Shown in pieces: positions 37,515-51,500 of a stretch of DNA of 64,000 nucleotides. The translations under genes were made by a program, and so were the position numbers. Position 1 is the stretch's first letter; each line of letters starts with the position of its first letter. The DNA comes from Lithospermum erythrorhizon. Taxonomy: Eukaryota > Streptophyta > Magnoliopsida > Boraginales > Boraginaceae. The DNA lies in NCBI GenBank assembly GCA_019722365.1, contig JADFUC010002075.1, forward strand, positions 124,001-188,000. Direction: 5' to 3'. The notes under the pieces are model-generated. The model was not told the DNA's origin, ran no database searches, and saw only the letters and a list, made by a program, of their open reading frames with translations.

Positions 37515-38481
37515 TGAAGAAAATTACTATGGATATATGAGTATAAATACAAATCCATAGTTCGGGGGATGGGTAAAATTGCATCTTCACGGTATTTATA
37601 TAAAAAAACATATAGTAAATATGAATAGAGAACACGATGCGGCGGAGTAAATTCACCAAAATCCACAACCCGAATTCACAAGCGTGGGTGACTTCCACCA
37701 GCTCGCTTGTTGCTGTCTCCGATGCGTATGATACAGTTAGTCGCGGGGAGGGGTTGAATCGAAGCCCAATCATCTTGTATTAACAAGGATGAGCAAAACG
37801 AGAAAAACCCCGAAATTCTTGGGAGAATTTCGGCGGTACTAGGGTTTTTGGTGAGATTTTACAAAACATGATGAAAAACCCTAAAAGTTTCTTTATATAG
37901 AGGTAGGTTAAAAGCAAGCCCGACAAATGACTTAGATTAAGTATTAGAGCGACTCGTTAACTCTATTAGTTAGTTAAGACACTAATGAGTTGGCCCAATA
38001 AGTTGAACTATTTAATTAAGCTAATTAAATAGTAATGAGTCAATATCGATAATCTTTGAGTTATCGATAAATACTAAAATTACTCGAACCAATTAAATAA
38101 CTATTTAATTGATTCTATTTGTTGTCAATATTACGTAAAATGTAGAACCAGCATGATGAAATACATTTCTGATTATATAGTTCTTTAATTCATCGTAAAA
38201 TATAAGCTTCAGCGTCATTTATATGTGTGTGACCTTACAGGCTCGGATAATAGTAAAGTTGTATAATAATAATAATTGACCAATTACTATTATTATAACG
38301 ATTAATAGTAGATCTATGATAAAACTCGTAACCCTTAGAATTATCGTGAGAACCAGCATTAGTAATATACAATTCTTAATTTGAACACTAAGTTGATGTC
38401 ACATTTAACCCAGTAAATGAATTGCTACAATTGTCATAGCAGAACTTAATAAATGGAACAATTCTCATTGATTTCCTGACA
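37515..38481 (-). repeat. 5' LTR of copia family 1
   Basis: About 967 bp. It begins (minus) TGTCAGGAAATCAATGAG and ends CTTCA just before the primer-binding site. Homologous to the other four LTR copies in the window; relative to them it has many small indels. Confidence 0.8.
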
Positions 38482-40568
38482 ATAGAGACAAAGTATACGA
38501 GAGCACAAATGCGATATAAAGCAGTGGCGTAGCGTCGCGTTCGATTGAGTCATTTAGCCAGTGAACAATCACGTAAGTATGAAGCCTTGGGGTTGCAGAA
38601 AGTTCATCGCAGGCTATGTTGGTAACCTCACCGTGTCAAGCAGCGGGTCCGTGTCGTACATTAGAAATCGTCATAAGCATGGACCAAATATCTTGAAGGT
38701 AAATTCAAATGAATAGTGTAAGTTTCCATTAAGACGAATAGCTTGGTATTAGCGGGGACGACACCCCGGATGTGACCGTCTGCCATATTGGCAGTCGTAC
38801 ATGGGGCCTGTCAGGAGACGTTATATTTTGGTATGGCGTCAAGCTAACATTTATTAGGTAAGATTTGTTATATTTTATTATTTCTTTACAGTCATCTTCA
38901 GCCGTTATGGCATATCTATCGAACAAGCTAAATATGCATCCGTAGAATTATACTAATGCAACATATTATTGGAAATAATGATATGTTATTGATGGAAAAT
39001 ATTTCTAAACTAGACTAGTTCCCAAACTATCTTTATTTCCATAAATATCCATTGGCCTATCCTCTTAGGTGAATCAATATCTAATAATTAATTATAACTA
39101 ATTACGATTAATTATCTCAAGTGTTTATGCATTTCTATAAATACAAAACTAGTACACCTTAAGAAAGTAATTATAGGTCATATTATCTTTCTATAAATAA
39201 TGACATATCATAAATTTCATGACATCCATCAAATAATATATATTACATCATGCATGACAAATAATCAATATTGCATTCAACATACATAGCATGGATGAAG
39301 CACAAGGTAGGCACACACATTGCATGTCAAGAATAATCATCAAATGAAATAAACTATCTAATTTGTCTAAGTGTAAAGTCACTAGTAATCTAATTCTAGT
39401 ATTCATTCATATCTAATATTAAGGAAATCATTTACTTTATCTAAGACTCATTTATTTTTGCACAAAGTTTAATGAAAATTCAGACATATCTCACAAACAT
39501 AATTTTTTCTCCATATTTTCTTACTTAATTTGGTAAAAAGGAAACAAAAAAGGATTTTCGTTTATGGAAAATGATTCTTAAATTATTAAGGGATGGAGGG
39601 AGTACAAATAAAAGTCAATTACGAGTCCACACATTAACACTTAAAGGTAAAGGGAAAAGAAATTTAACACCATAATATATAAAGGGAGCTCAAAATTGTT
39701 AAATGTCGGTCTCAAAAATATGATTAAACTATAATGTCCCTACTACTTTTATATATGAATATTAGAATGAATCTCTAATAATAGTAAAGTTTTATATTTT
39801 CTACTTAGATTCACTATTCAAATTGATAACAACTTAAATAAAATAAATATTAAAATCTATATTTTCCTAAATTAATTAAAATCTTTCAATAGTATTTGAG
39901 TATACAAGACTTTCAGGTGTACATACTTCAGTGTATAAGAGCTTTATCGACCCTCTTTATTGTTTACTACTTATTATTGATATAGAACTTTAGTTATCTG
40001 GCGAAAAATTTAAAAAATGAAATAGAGTGAATAATGCGAAAAAATGGGGATCGTAGAAAGGAATAGATTTAAATGTTTGAAAAATAAATTTGAATCTGTA
40101 AAAAGGAACAAATTTTGGTCTTTGAGAATAAATTTAAATAAATGTGTATGGCTATTAAGATTTAATCAATAAAATATATTAAGGTTAAATTTTGTCTGTC
40201 GTATTTTTTTAATAGGCGTTAACAATTTTATCTGGCATTTAGCACCAAAAGAGAGAGAGGAAAGAGATCTGAGTCACCCAAAGTTGTCCATTAAAATCTC
40301 CTCCTTTTTCTCCTTGTGTAATAATCATGACAAAATTCCAAGGAAAATTGTACATGGTTGAACTTTTCTTTCCATTTTCCAACTAATTTTTTGTTGTTTT
40401 TGGATTTCTCTTACACCTCTTTCCGATTGGGGTTCTTCATTCTTCTGGAGGACCTCCTCCCCCCCAACCTTGGAAAACATTTTGAATGTAAATGTTTCCA
40501 TTCCTATTTGTTTTCCTGGTGAAATTTATTGTATTATTACGTACATTGCCTTGAGTAGAGATCAAAAG
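38482..40568. other. Repeat remnants and upstream region of the kinase gene
   Basis: From about 38970 an LTR-like AT-rich sequence begins TTGGAAATAATGATATG and carries a TATA-like TCTATAAATACA near 39153; part of it (39190-39290) is similar in inverted orientation to about 48130-48230. A single Stowaway-type terminus GGGATGGAGGGAG ends at 39602 before TA. The last 300 bases are pyrimidine-rich, as expected for a plant 5' UTR/promoter. No gene seen. Confidence 0.45.
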
Positions 40569-43500
40569 ATGATGAATTGTTTCCCATGTTTTGAGAAATC
40601 TGAGAAGAACGACCAAAACATAAATGATGTGCCCGTGGCACAGCCCAAATATCCTAGGACACCTACGCCACAACCAAGAGGTAGTCATGCATATGATCAA
40701 TTCGTTAAAAGAATGTCTGGTTTATTTTTTCAATCGTTAAAATCAACAAATTTTGTGATTTTAATAGATACGTATAAGATTTTGATTTGTGTCAAATTAT
40801 TATGGTAATTGTAAATTATGTTAACTATACTATGTTTTGATATTTTCGCAAAATTAAGTACACTATATTAAAAAATATTAGAATTTAAAATTTTAACAAT
40901 CGATTCATCAAATTTCCAAATCGAACTATCTTTTTAGGGATGAAGGGATTACAATAGTTATATATGTGCAAATTTAAGTTTTTTGTTTATAGAAAATTTG
41001 TGTCAATTTTATTGGTTGGGTTGGAATTCAATAACGAGCATGCCATCTTTTGCTATTTTCATGGGAGAAAGGCAAAATGAATACAAAAATAAATTCAAGT
41101 TATATCTTTGACTCCATTTCAAAAAAATTGAGAGTTTTATCCAAAATAAAAATCTCAAATTAAATTCTTAGTTTGACCAATTTGAGAGTAAGGAAAAAAA
41201 GAAAAATGAAACTTAAAATGCAAAATTTAAATATTCTTAATTTTTGGACCAAGTCAAAACCTTTAAATCATTTTAAGATGATCGGATGGTATTCTTTTTT
41301 GAATTTTTGAAAACAATCTTTATTTAAACCAGACATGTGAATTGTAAAGTTTATTGTATCACTGGTGGGCTTGAAGGTGTAGTAATTATTCAGATTCTCT
41401 ATTTTAAAAAAAAAATCTTCAAATATTTTTAGGACATACACTTTCTTCATATTTCAGGTTTCAGGTTTCTTCTTGATAATAATTTATTTGAGTATTGTAA
41501 ACAATATTATAGGGAATATGATTTTATGTAAAAATTAAAAAATACTATATAAATTTAATAAAGTAGTATAAGGAGTTGATTTTATGTAAAAATTATGAAA
41601 AAAAATATGATGTCGATACTCTTAGTTCGAGGATATAGGTTACGACTTCATACCTTGTCAGTTTGATAGTTTAAGTTCCCTCCATTTAAAAAATTTGTTT
41701 AATTTTTGGTTTTTAAAATTTTAAACTAAATATATTTGATTTGTTGTATTATTATTTATAACTATCTTCATTTTAAATTAATTGACTTTTACCGGCTTTT
41801 TTGAAGCCTTTGACTTTATTTATAAATTACTTTTTATATATTATGAAAAATTACAAAATAATATTATGAAAATATTTTTAAAATAAATTTAATGATATCA
41901 ATTTTATATTTTTTTATTAGTGAATAAAAAGTAATTTGTGAGTCGAAGCTTGTAGCGGAATTAAAACGTCAGTGTTGAAATGGAAGAAATAGTATGTAAA
42001 GCAAAAATAGCTGACACGACTTAATTGTCTAGATTTTGTTAAACACTATGCTTAAAAATACAGTACGCTCCTAATCTTTGTATATGTTAAAGCATATGCG
42101 TGATTCTTAAAATTCCTTAAAATACATTACATGTCATTCTTTCTTTATTTTAAGAGTAGCTTTTTATGTATGTACTTTAAACTTCACTTTATTATTCCTT
42201 GCGAAATATAAAAATCAAGTTTTCAAGATTTTCAATAATGAAAAATAGAGATAAATAATATAGGGAGCGATGCAAAATTTGAAGTGTGTTTAAATTTTTT
42301 AGAGAACAGTTATTTTAGAAGAGTTAAAAAAGTATTATTTTATCAATTTTTAATTTTTTCACACTCTATTATAGTTTTAGGGGGTGATGAGCATCTTATT
42401 ACTGCGGTTATAAATGCTTTCCATTTATATGGTAAAGTACAATGACATCTCGAATAGAGTAATCATTATGATGGAATGGGACAATTTCATAGTATATGAG
42501 GTAGGAAATTTGAATATTTGTTAGTGTGACGTTTGAAACTTTTTATCGTAAAGATACATTGTAAGTTATCTCAACTAAATTCAGAATCTTCATTGTATCG
42601 ATATTGGCATTCGCTTGATGGCACCTTGCTTGATAACATGAACTTTAAATTATCACAAGTTTAGTGTACAATTTGCTTGATAACATGAACTCAATCTTTT
42701 CCTAAAAAAACATGGAAGGGAATCATCTTGATTATTCTTGAGGTTAATTTTATACAATTACCTCTCTGCAGTCTTCGAAAATTATGATGCAAATAATGTA
42801 GTTACCTCGGATATTGAAGCAAGGAGTTTCACATTTCGTGAGCTCGCCACAGCAACAAAGAACTTCAGGCATGAATGTTCATTAGGTGAATGTATATTCG
42901 GACGAATTTACAAAGGAACGCTTCAGCCTCATGGGGAGGTAGATTAAACCTATATGATATCCCTCCAATCATCATTAATTGACGTTTTTCGATTATCAAT
43001 ATAGAACTTTGATCATAAACTACTTTTTAGTTACAATAAATTTACTATGACAATATTTTCATACATACGTTTATTTTATAGTAACTTTTCATAAAATAAT
43101 TGATTTTTTTTTTGTCTGGATAGGTTGTTTCTGTGAAGCGACTGGACAAAAATAGGATACATGGAAATAAAGAGTTCTTATTAGAAGTTTATATGTTGAG
43201 TCTCCTTAGCCATTCAAATTTGCACAATTTGCTTGGATACTGTGCTGATGGAGATCAAAGGCTTTTGGTTTATGAATTCATGCCAATGGGATCGCTTGAA
43301 GAACACCTACTTGGTACTTCAAAATAAATCATTTCTCAATTTACCTCTAGAAGCGTTTTAATTCAATTTCAGCTAACAAGTATACATCTTTCAATTATCG
43401 GCCTATTCTTCATATAATTAAACTGAGTAATTGTCGAAATGCTCCCACTAATTGAGATAAGGTTGCCCTTTATTTTCATTAGTTGTCGAGTATGAATTTG

Positions 43501-45639
43501 GTCCATAAACTTATAAAACGTTGGTTGGTGGATCCCAAAATTATAAAAGAGTTGCAACTTGGTGCTAGTTACTATTTGATGATTTGGTTATATGGGGACC
43601 AATTTGATTTTCGTGTCATTTTAGGAACCAAAAGCATAACCACCAACTAACAGAGACCAAAGTGCAATCGGGTCACAATTTGTTTGACCATTTCACCAAT
43701 AACACAACACTTCAACAATGAGATATCAATAGTTCATGAGACTCTTTATTTCAGGTTCTTTGCATGTTAGTATGGTGTTATTAATAGCACATACCCAATT
43801 GTACATGTGAAGCTTTAATCGAAATATGGATCAAATAACTTGTTTTTTGCTACTCTGTTTACAGACCAGGATGCAGAGAAGAAGTCACTAGATTGGCTAA
43901 CAAGAATGAAAATTGCATGTGGCATTGCTGAAGGGATTGAATATTTACATGAGAAGGCCAACCCCATAATTATATATCGTGACTTGAAGTGCTCAAACAT
44001 CATGTTGGATGAAGAATTCAATCCGAAACTTTCTGATTACGGATTAGCCAAACTTGGAGCTAATAACATGTCAAATGTGACAGTAATGGGAACCCATGGT
44101 TATTGTGCTCCCGAATACCAAAAACATGGTGAACTTACTGTCAAATCAGATGTATACAACTTTGGTGTTGTTCTTCTTGAGTTGATTTCTGGACGTAGAG
44201 CGTTGGACACTAGCAAACCAGCAGATGAGCAAAACTTAGTAACATGGGTAAATCTAATCATCCTTTCTCTAGTCTTTCATTCAAACTAGATTTAAACTAT
44301 CTCAGTAAATATTATCATATAGCAGTTTGGTACGAAATAGTTTGTGAGTTGCAGTTTAGTCCCTGAATTGATTAAATGTTTTGTTCTGATATTCAAAATA
44401 AAAAAATATTATGGCAAGAATTGCATTATTTTGGGGCTGAAGTGTTGCAGCCTTTTACTTTTTTTGGATCATTACTGCAAGTTTATGTAATATGGGTGAC
44501 TAAACTACAATCAGGGCGTTATCAAGAACTAAAATGCAATCCGATAATATGCAGGGGACCATTTTGACAATTGCATCTTCTAAAGAATATGAGAATATAT
44601 AAGAGTACAGTTTACAGTTTGATTTGTGTGCGTTAATAAATTTTATGTTTGATTGTAGGCACAACCCATTTTTAGAAATCCAAAGAGGTTCCCGGAAATG
44701 GCAGATCCACGTCTTGGAAATTCATACCCCGAAAAAAGCTTAAATCAAGCTGTTGGAATTGTTGCGATGTGCCTACAAGATGAGCCTGATGTCCGTCCAT
44801 TGATTAGTGATGTCGTAGCCAGTCTTGCTTTCCTTGCTATCGTTCAACCAGAAAAACCTGTTGCTTCACCAGATGATCATCCTGGGCGCCCACCAGAAAC
44901 GAAAGCTTCACCAGATGATCATCATGTTAGATGGACACCAGAATTGAAAGCTCAGACTAGTCAAGAAAGTCGTCATGATGAAACAGATCATAGTGAAGAG
45001 AGTTCAGAAGCTTCATGGAGCGATTATGAGGAAAGTTTTAATAAAAATCACTATGAAGGACAGAATGATGGGATGGATGAAAATAGCGATTCAGATATCG
45101 AATCTGAATCTAGTGAATTGAGCTCACACGTTGAAGAAAAAATCCAACAAGAAAAACAAAAATCCGTCAAATATACTTCAAGCTGGGGACATATGGATTC
45201 ACTAGAATATGAGGTTGCTAGTATGAGCTCAAGTTCAAGCAACAGTGATAATGAATCACCACTTGGAAGTATTGATAAGAGGCACAACAACCTGAAGTCC
45301 CAACATGGCAATGGTTCTTCGAGGATGAAATGCAAAAGCACGAAAATACCTGAAGAGGAACGTCGTGATGGTATTAGCGGGGGCTCACGAAGAAGTTCTC
45401 GAAAGAGAGGTGGTCCTTTGGGCTGGAAAGGTCGAAATGACATGGTATCGAAAAATGAAAATGTTGGTTCATATTCAAGGAAGAGTAGCAATGAAGGGTC
45501 TGATAATGGACTTATCTATGGAAAAAATCATAGTATTTCTTCAAATTCGAGTCAGAGTAGCATTGAAGGATCTGAGGATGGAAGTGTAAGATCAGGTCAC
45601 CATAAAGACGATGAAGGATTAGAAGATGTATTACTATAG
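40569..45639 (+). CDS. Receptor-like cytoplasmic kinase, subfamily VII (PBS1-like)
   Basis: Five exons: 40569-40680, 42772-42938, 43124-43313, 43865-44247, 44659-45639 (610 aa), all GT-AG. A second ATG follows directly at 40572. The N-terminus MMNCFPCF has no Gly2 but has cysteines suited to palmitoylation, so plasma-membrane association is likely. The kinase domain starts at [13 protein letters not shown]. The ATP lysine is K98 (VSVKRLD), the alpha-C Glu E114, the catalytic loop YRDLKCSN (D196, N201), and APE is present at 238-240. The glycine loop is GECIFG instead of the family's GEGGFG, and DFG is replaced by DYG (214-216), so activity may be altered although the key charged residues remain. 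Residues from about 350 to 610 form a Ser/Asp/Glu-rich, probably disordered tail containing two ASPDDH repeats. PBS1-like kinases relay signals from immune and growth receptors. Confidence 0.9.
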
Positions 45640-46822
45640 CATAATAATCTCTCCATTCATCATGTGTGTTATGGGCATGATAAATTTTGTAAATCATTGA
45701 ACATAAGCTTATGATTGTGAAATGAACAATCCATCCCCATTTGTTCCTTGTGATAGTATAATGTATGGGATTATGGGAATATGCTCTATTGTATATAAGA
45801 ACAGAAGTGGAGGGGATGGTGTGAGTTGAAGCAAGAAGTTTTGCTTTTATTTTGATATTCTTTATTTAACTCTCTTTTCGGATATTGTCTTCATGTAACA
45901 CAAAATTGAGAATTTTGATGATGATTATTTAGATGAAATCGTATTGGTCATATATATGACTATATTCTATTGCAAACCAAAAATATGTTTTTGTTTTAAT
46001 TGTTGTATTAATTAAATAAATTTCAAGCTAATGTCATTGTTTTTCTAGGATTGTTTAATTAGATTTGTTTAAGAAATAATCCACTCTCCATGAGATTGAC
46101 TTTTGCGTTTGCACATTAATAAGATTTTTTCTTGTAAATCCTAGCTTTCACGCAGCCCCAGAAAAAGTAAGAAATAATTAATATCGTTGAAATACATAGA
46201 ATGCCAGATTAATTGAAATATACTGTTATTGGTTGGTGACAAGTTGATAGAAAAAAACAAGCAAAAGTATTGAAAATGTAAGAGTATAATTTGATATGCT
46301 AGAATGACAAATTATTTTGAAGCAAAAAAAATTATCTTTAGAATGGCAATTATTTTGAAACAAAAAATTATCTTTAGAGCCAGTAAAAAAACCGGACGAG
46401 TACAATATTGTACAATTGCATTACTGTAATTTTAAGTATGCAGAGGTCATCCATTTTGTCCATAGCAAGGAGCTTTGTAACTTAACTTGAAAATATGAGA
46501 TATTTGAAATAATATTCGTTTGAAACAGATTAATTTGTCTATTCCTTCATTTAGTTTAAATTTAAATATATCGTTCGATTATGGTAATATTCGTAGGATC
46601 ACCGATGTATTGGCTAGAGATTATGATGAGCTTCTTAGGGTCATTTCATATCGATATACTATCAAATAATGTTTGATTAGATTTATTAGTATATGGCTTT
46701 TGTCGGCGCAAATTCCTTGTGTGTCTGTAAATGAGTATTAATTTGAATTATAAGCTTCGCAGTTTAAAATAGAATTGTGAGAATATTTAGTGCGAAATTC
46801 CAATAGATGTAGAAATGCTTTG
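45640..46822. other. 3' flank of the kinase gene, no gene seen
   Basis: AT-rich 3' UTR and intergenic DNA. A 20-30-bp segment TGACAAATTATTTTGA...AAAAAATTATCTTTAGA is repeated with small changes at about 46305-46380. No coding frame. Confidence 0.5.
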
Positions 46823-47384
46823 TGTTAGAACAAAAGGGGATAAGGGAGAGGTTCCATGAATCTGTGATTTTAGGGATAAGAAGTGAAAGGTTACGATACC
46901 TCACTTGTGACTAAAATAAGGAAAAAAGAAGGTGGAAAGAATTTTTCACTTGCATCACTTTGAAAGCCTAAAAGAGTAGAATTATTAGATATACATATAA
47001 AAGTAGCTTTTGGAGATCAAAGCTTGTTCATTCTTTTTAGTATTAACTATAAACTTTGAAATAGTGAAAGACAAAAGCAACATCCTCCGCTAACGGTCAT
47101 TGGTAGGTAGAAAAATCATTACATGGCATTCCTTAGTTCATATTGTAAAGGTTCTAGAAAAACTCTGGGAGGGACTTGTTTCTTTCGTTGGTCAGTCATT
47201 CTTAGAAAGCGTTCTGCTTTGGATGTTCGAGAGGATCTCATCGTATTATTCAGTTGTCTTTTGATTCGAAGAACATATATTTTGTCTCTTTAATTATTTT
47301 TTATGCAACTAGTAGTGATCATGGGATTCGTATTCATAGTATTATTTGAATATTATTCATACGTTAGAATATCCAACAGTGGCC
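46823..47384 (+). repeat. Possible LTR of another copia-type element
   Basis: Begins TGTTAGAACAAAAGGGG and ends ATATCCAACA immediately before GTGGCCTTAGAGCC (47385-47398), which resembles the initiator-Met primer site. The termini TGTT...AACA fit a copia LTR of about 560 bp. No second copy was found in the window, so the call rests on termini and the adjacent primer-like site. Confidence 0.4.
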
Positions 47385-48570
47385 TTAGAGCCGGATTACT
47401 AGATTGTATTTATGTAATTAATATAATTCATGAATTCATAAGTTCGAATATATGCTATATATTGGTTACTGTTAATCTTTAACTTCGTTTCTGCATGAAT
47501 TAAATATGATTAGTAGTTAGTAAGTTTCGAAATTAATGTATTGTAATACTAGAATAATTTCCCGATTAATTGTTATATCAGTAAAATTATTCAATTGAGT
47601 CGAAAACATGAGTTCGAATTCACCACCACCCGTCGGGATGTGAGGTGTGTGTATGCTACGTACCGCCGCTATAGGTAAGCGATGGTGAAGTTGACTCTAT
47701 GTTTTCGAACCCTAGGAGTTGAACACTTGCTCGTCTTGAAACTCTTTTGGTTCGGCCCGTTTATCGTTCGATTGGACTTTTGGCTCGTTAAGATGTTTGG
47801 ACGTCAATTAAATTGATTTGTCATTAATTTCATTTTGGGATTAATTTATTCAATTTAATTTGTTACAATTAAATAGTTCTAATTAAATTAGAATTAGTTT
47901 TAATTTATTAAAACTAATACTATTAATTAATTTCTAATTAGATTAGGATTAATTAAAATTTTCGAAATATTTAAATTAGATATAAGTATAAAACTAAAAC
48001 TTGAAGTTGAATTTTAAATTCAATATGATTCGGTCTTTTGAATTAGCAATTAAAATTATTTATATTATTTGATAATTAGACAATAGTATATAATTCAATT
48101 GATGGAAATGTACTTGTTCGACTTTATTCATCCATACATGTAAAAAATATAATTATGATAATTTATTCATGTATATTATATATTTAGATATATTGATGGA
48201 TGTCATGAGATTTATGATATGACTTATTTGTATTTATGAAATCGTATATTGTTTGCTAAATGAATGACACATGGAATGAGTATTATTTAGTTGTAAATAT
48301 AACTAATTAAAAGATGAGACAGCAGAGAGCTAGGCTACTTGGAAAATAGTTATAAATTAATGTAGTTAGAACTAATCTAAATTTCATCTTTTCACTTAGT
48401 AAAATAAGTATCATACGTATCTCAAAATGTTATATTTATTCTTATAATTGTTGTGTTATAAATTTGGCTTGATTAAATATACGTTTTAGCATAATCATAA
48501 GTATTACTAAATATAACTAATCCGACCTTTAAGTTAAGTATATTGTCACACCAAAGTCTAAAGTCGGGTA
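47385..48570. other. AT-rich leader-like DNA between LTR fragments
   Basis: No ORF or motif recognised. A GC-richer patch with CACCACCACCCGTCGGG lies near 47620. It may be 5' leader of the element whose LTR-like sequence precedes it. The part near 48130-48230 is weakly similar, inverted, to about 39190-39290. Confidence 0.35.
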
Positions 48571-51500
48571 TGTTGGAAATCGATGAGAATTGATTAGTTT
48601 ATTGTCATAAATGGCGACAATTGTGTATCGATTCATTTTACCAGGTTGGGTTAAATGTGATTATCGAGCTTAGTGTTCAACTTAGTAATTGTATATTACT
48701 AGTGTGGGTTCGTGATAATTTAGAGTTTATAGCGATTCTTGGAATCTACTCGTTAATCGTTATAATAATAGTAATTGGTCGATTATTATTATTATACAAG
48801 CTTTACCCAATATCTGGCGTGAAGGTCCTTCTTGTCTGATTGACGTTCAGAGTTATATTTCATGTATGAAATTAAAGAACTATATAATTGAGAAATGTAT
48901 TTCTCAATTACAAAGTACATTTTATGTAGAATGTCGATTGAACAAATAGAATCAATTAAATATGATTATTTAATTGATTCAAAGAATAATCTAGTATTTA
49001 TCGATAGCGAAGATTATTGATATTATTTCATTACTATTTAATTAAGCTTAATTAAATAGTTCAACTAGATGTAACTTCGTTAGTGTCTTAGCAGACTAAT
49101 AGAATGCTTGAGTATTATCTTGGGTTGGCTTATCGGGCTTGTTTAACTGGCACTTATGTAATAGCTTTAGAGTTTCGTCAATAAGTTTTGAGAAACTTTT
49201 ATCACAAAACCCTAAGTGCTTGTCTACGGCGAAATTCTCCCGAAATTTTGGGGTTTTTCTAGTTTTGTTCATCGCTTGTTTACTAAGCATAAAATTGGTT
49301 CTTGATTCGGCTGACCCCTGCAGTGTGGACTGACTAGGAATGTCATCACGATTGATATTGCAATAAAGAGTACGAAGGGAGTCAAATTCCGTTGTGAATT
49401 TAGGCGTGTGGAACTTTAGTGGAATTTATATTGCAGTAAGCCTCTGTTTATTCGTATATTGTAAATATATGTTTTTGTTTAATAATATGATATCGTTTAA
49501 GATCCACTGGAATATAGTTGTATTTTATACTCATATATCCATAGTATTTTCCATCGATTAGCATCATGAGCCAAATTAAAGTTGCTTTACATTATTTATT
49601 TTATGCTTGTTTTGTTTTATCGATTTTTTATTTTTGATTAATTAGCATTCTATATTTAATTAATAAATATATAGTAGAGAATAAATCACCTTCTGAAATT
49701 ATTGATTTACACATGTGTTTACAAGTTTATGATGATGTATTATCATATTTATTTAACATAGATTTTGTTTAAATAAATTAAAAGGGCGATTTAATTGGTT
49801 TTGTTTAAATAGTTTTTGTAAAAGCGTGTTTGAGGCTTGTGAATTTTTGTAAAATTAAAACCTAATTTGGAACCCAGATAACACGTAGAAGATCTCCGTT
49901 AAATTTCATAATTTTTGGATTTTCTAAGTGCCCCAAAATATTTGAGATTTACATTTGTTTAATTAATAATTAAATATGAAAAATTTATTTTAATGAGCGA
50001 CCGATGGGATTTGTTCAATAAAATTATGTAATTTAGCATTAAATTTCATAGAATTTTGAAAAATTTAAAGCCTCAAAATGATTTTAAGCGAATTAAATTA
50101 AATTTGAAAAACGAGTTAAATATGGTATTATTACCATAAATCGGCCGGCCAGAGCTTCGGCGACGATGGGCGATTGGTACCATAATGGCGGCGGACTGAC
50201 GACCTACGGCGGTGCAGCGGCGTGTCGATGGTTGGCCGTCGTAGATGCATTGTCGAAGCCCGTTATGGCGTGTGCAATTTTTGAAAGCCACAGTAGAATT
50301 TATTCCTTGTTGGGTTTCATAAGGACTAATTATATTCGGTTTTTATTGATTATTTGTCATTTTAATCACCTAATTGATTGTAATTAATTATGTGATGATA
50401 ATTAATTAATTTCCTTTATATTATATCTTTTTAAATTAATTTAAAAGTAATATAATGATTATAGTAACAATTTAAACAATGTATTTTAGGAATATATTTA
50501 TGATAAATATTTCTAGCAATGCGTATATAGTTAATAATTATTGGTAATAATTATTAATTAGCAATGTATGATAATTGAGTTTATATTAATTAATTTTAAT
50601 ATATTGTAATTACATGGATTAATTAATTTGATAATTACAAACATCGTTTTCGATGCCATTTAAATATTTATTAAGTTCATTTATGATTTAATAAAGTGCC
50701 TATATTTTGTAATAAGTGATTGGAATGGAGGTATATAGATATATTGCATTTATTTATTTTGCAGTCTGAGGGATTAGTAATGTTGTAAATGACCTTCAGG
50801 TATGTTCTTGTATTTATTTATTTATTGTTTACCCTCTGAAGCTTGAGGCTATACAAGATGAGTTAGTATATAAATATTGTAACAAGTGAAGATATTGAAT
50901 CATTTCACGGTGGTGGTACTTGATGGACTCGGATGGATCAGGAAGTACGAATCTGAGGACTTATGTTGGTATTTGATAAATGCTTGTAATAGGTTCTAGG
51001 GGCCATATATCTCTTGAAAATGTGCATTACTTGTTTTATTTTTTCATATTGCATGTATTGCTTGATTATGTGCTAGTATGTGAGACTAAATGAAAACAAA
51101 GTAATAATAATCTCGCGATTAAAATTTGAGCAAAGTAGCCCAATTTTAAAGTTGTCTTGATCGATTGCATCGGTGGGCACACCGTGATGGCGGGTGTTCT
51201 GATGTTGCATTTGATATGAAAATGGATCATGTTGAGTGATTTCCACTAACGTTGTGGGCTTTCGGATGATCAATCCAAGTAACACTTTGGTTTTAATTGG
51301 TATCTTAACCGGTTTCGAGAAGATCTGAATGTTGGGTAGCGTCTTGTAAGAGATCTTTAGTGACCTTGCAAAAGTTATGTAGTTTACATAATTGGTTGAC
51401 AACCTACTATTATAAGCTGGATTCAAAATAGCGGTGTTGCCGATTGAATTTAGAAGTGTAATAGAGTCATGATACTAATATATTTGATGAGATTTGAAGT

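Larger units (their letters stand above)
29916..38481 (-). mobile_element. Ty1-copia retrotransposon (family 1), both LTRs present
   Basis: Read on the minus strand: 5' LTR 37515-38481, primer-binding site 37499-37513, long AT-rich leader (about 35.4-37.5 kb), then PR, INT, RT and RNase H remnants down to about 31.8 kb, a 3' internal tract, and the 3' LTR 29916-30937. The PR-INT-RT-RH order is that of Ty1-copia (Pseudoviridae). Flanking 5-mers ATAAA (29911-29915) and ATAGA (38482-38486) could be a target duplication with one difference. The pol frame is broken in many places, so the element cannot be autonomous as read. Confidence 0.82.

Noticed and set aside
42738..43327. Kinase gene broken by stops between ORFs
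   Set aside because: The stops lie in introns with good GT-AG sites; joined exons keep frame over the whole kinase domain.
45051..45491. 146-codon ORF on minus
   Set aside because: Antisense shadow of the Ser/Glu-rich kinase tail (TCA/GAA codons read backwards avoid stops).
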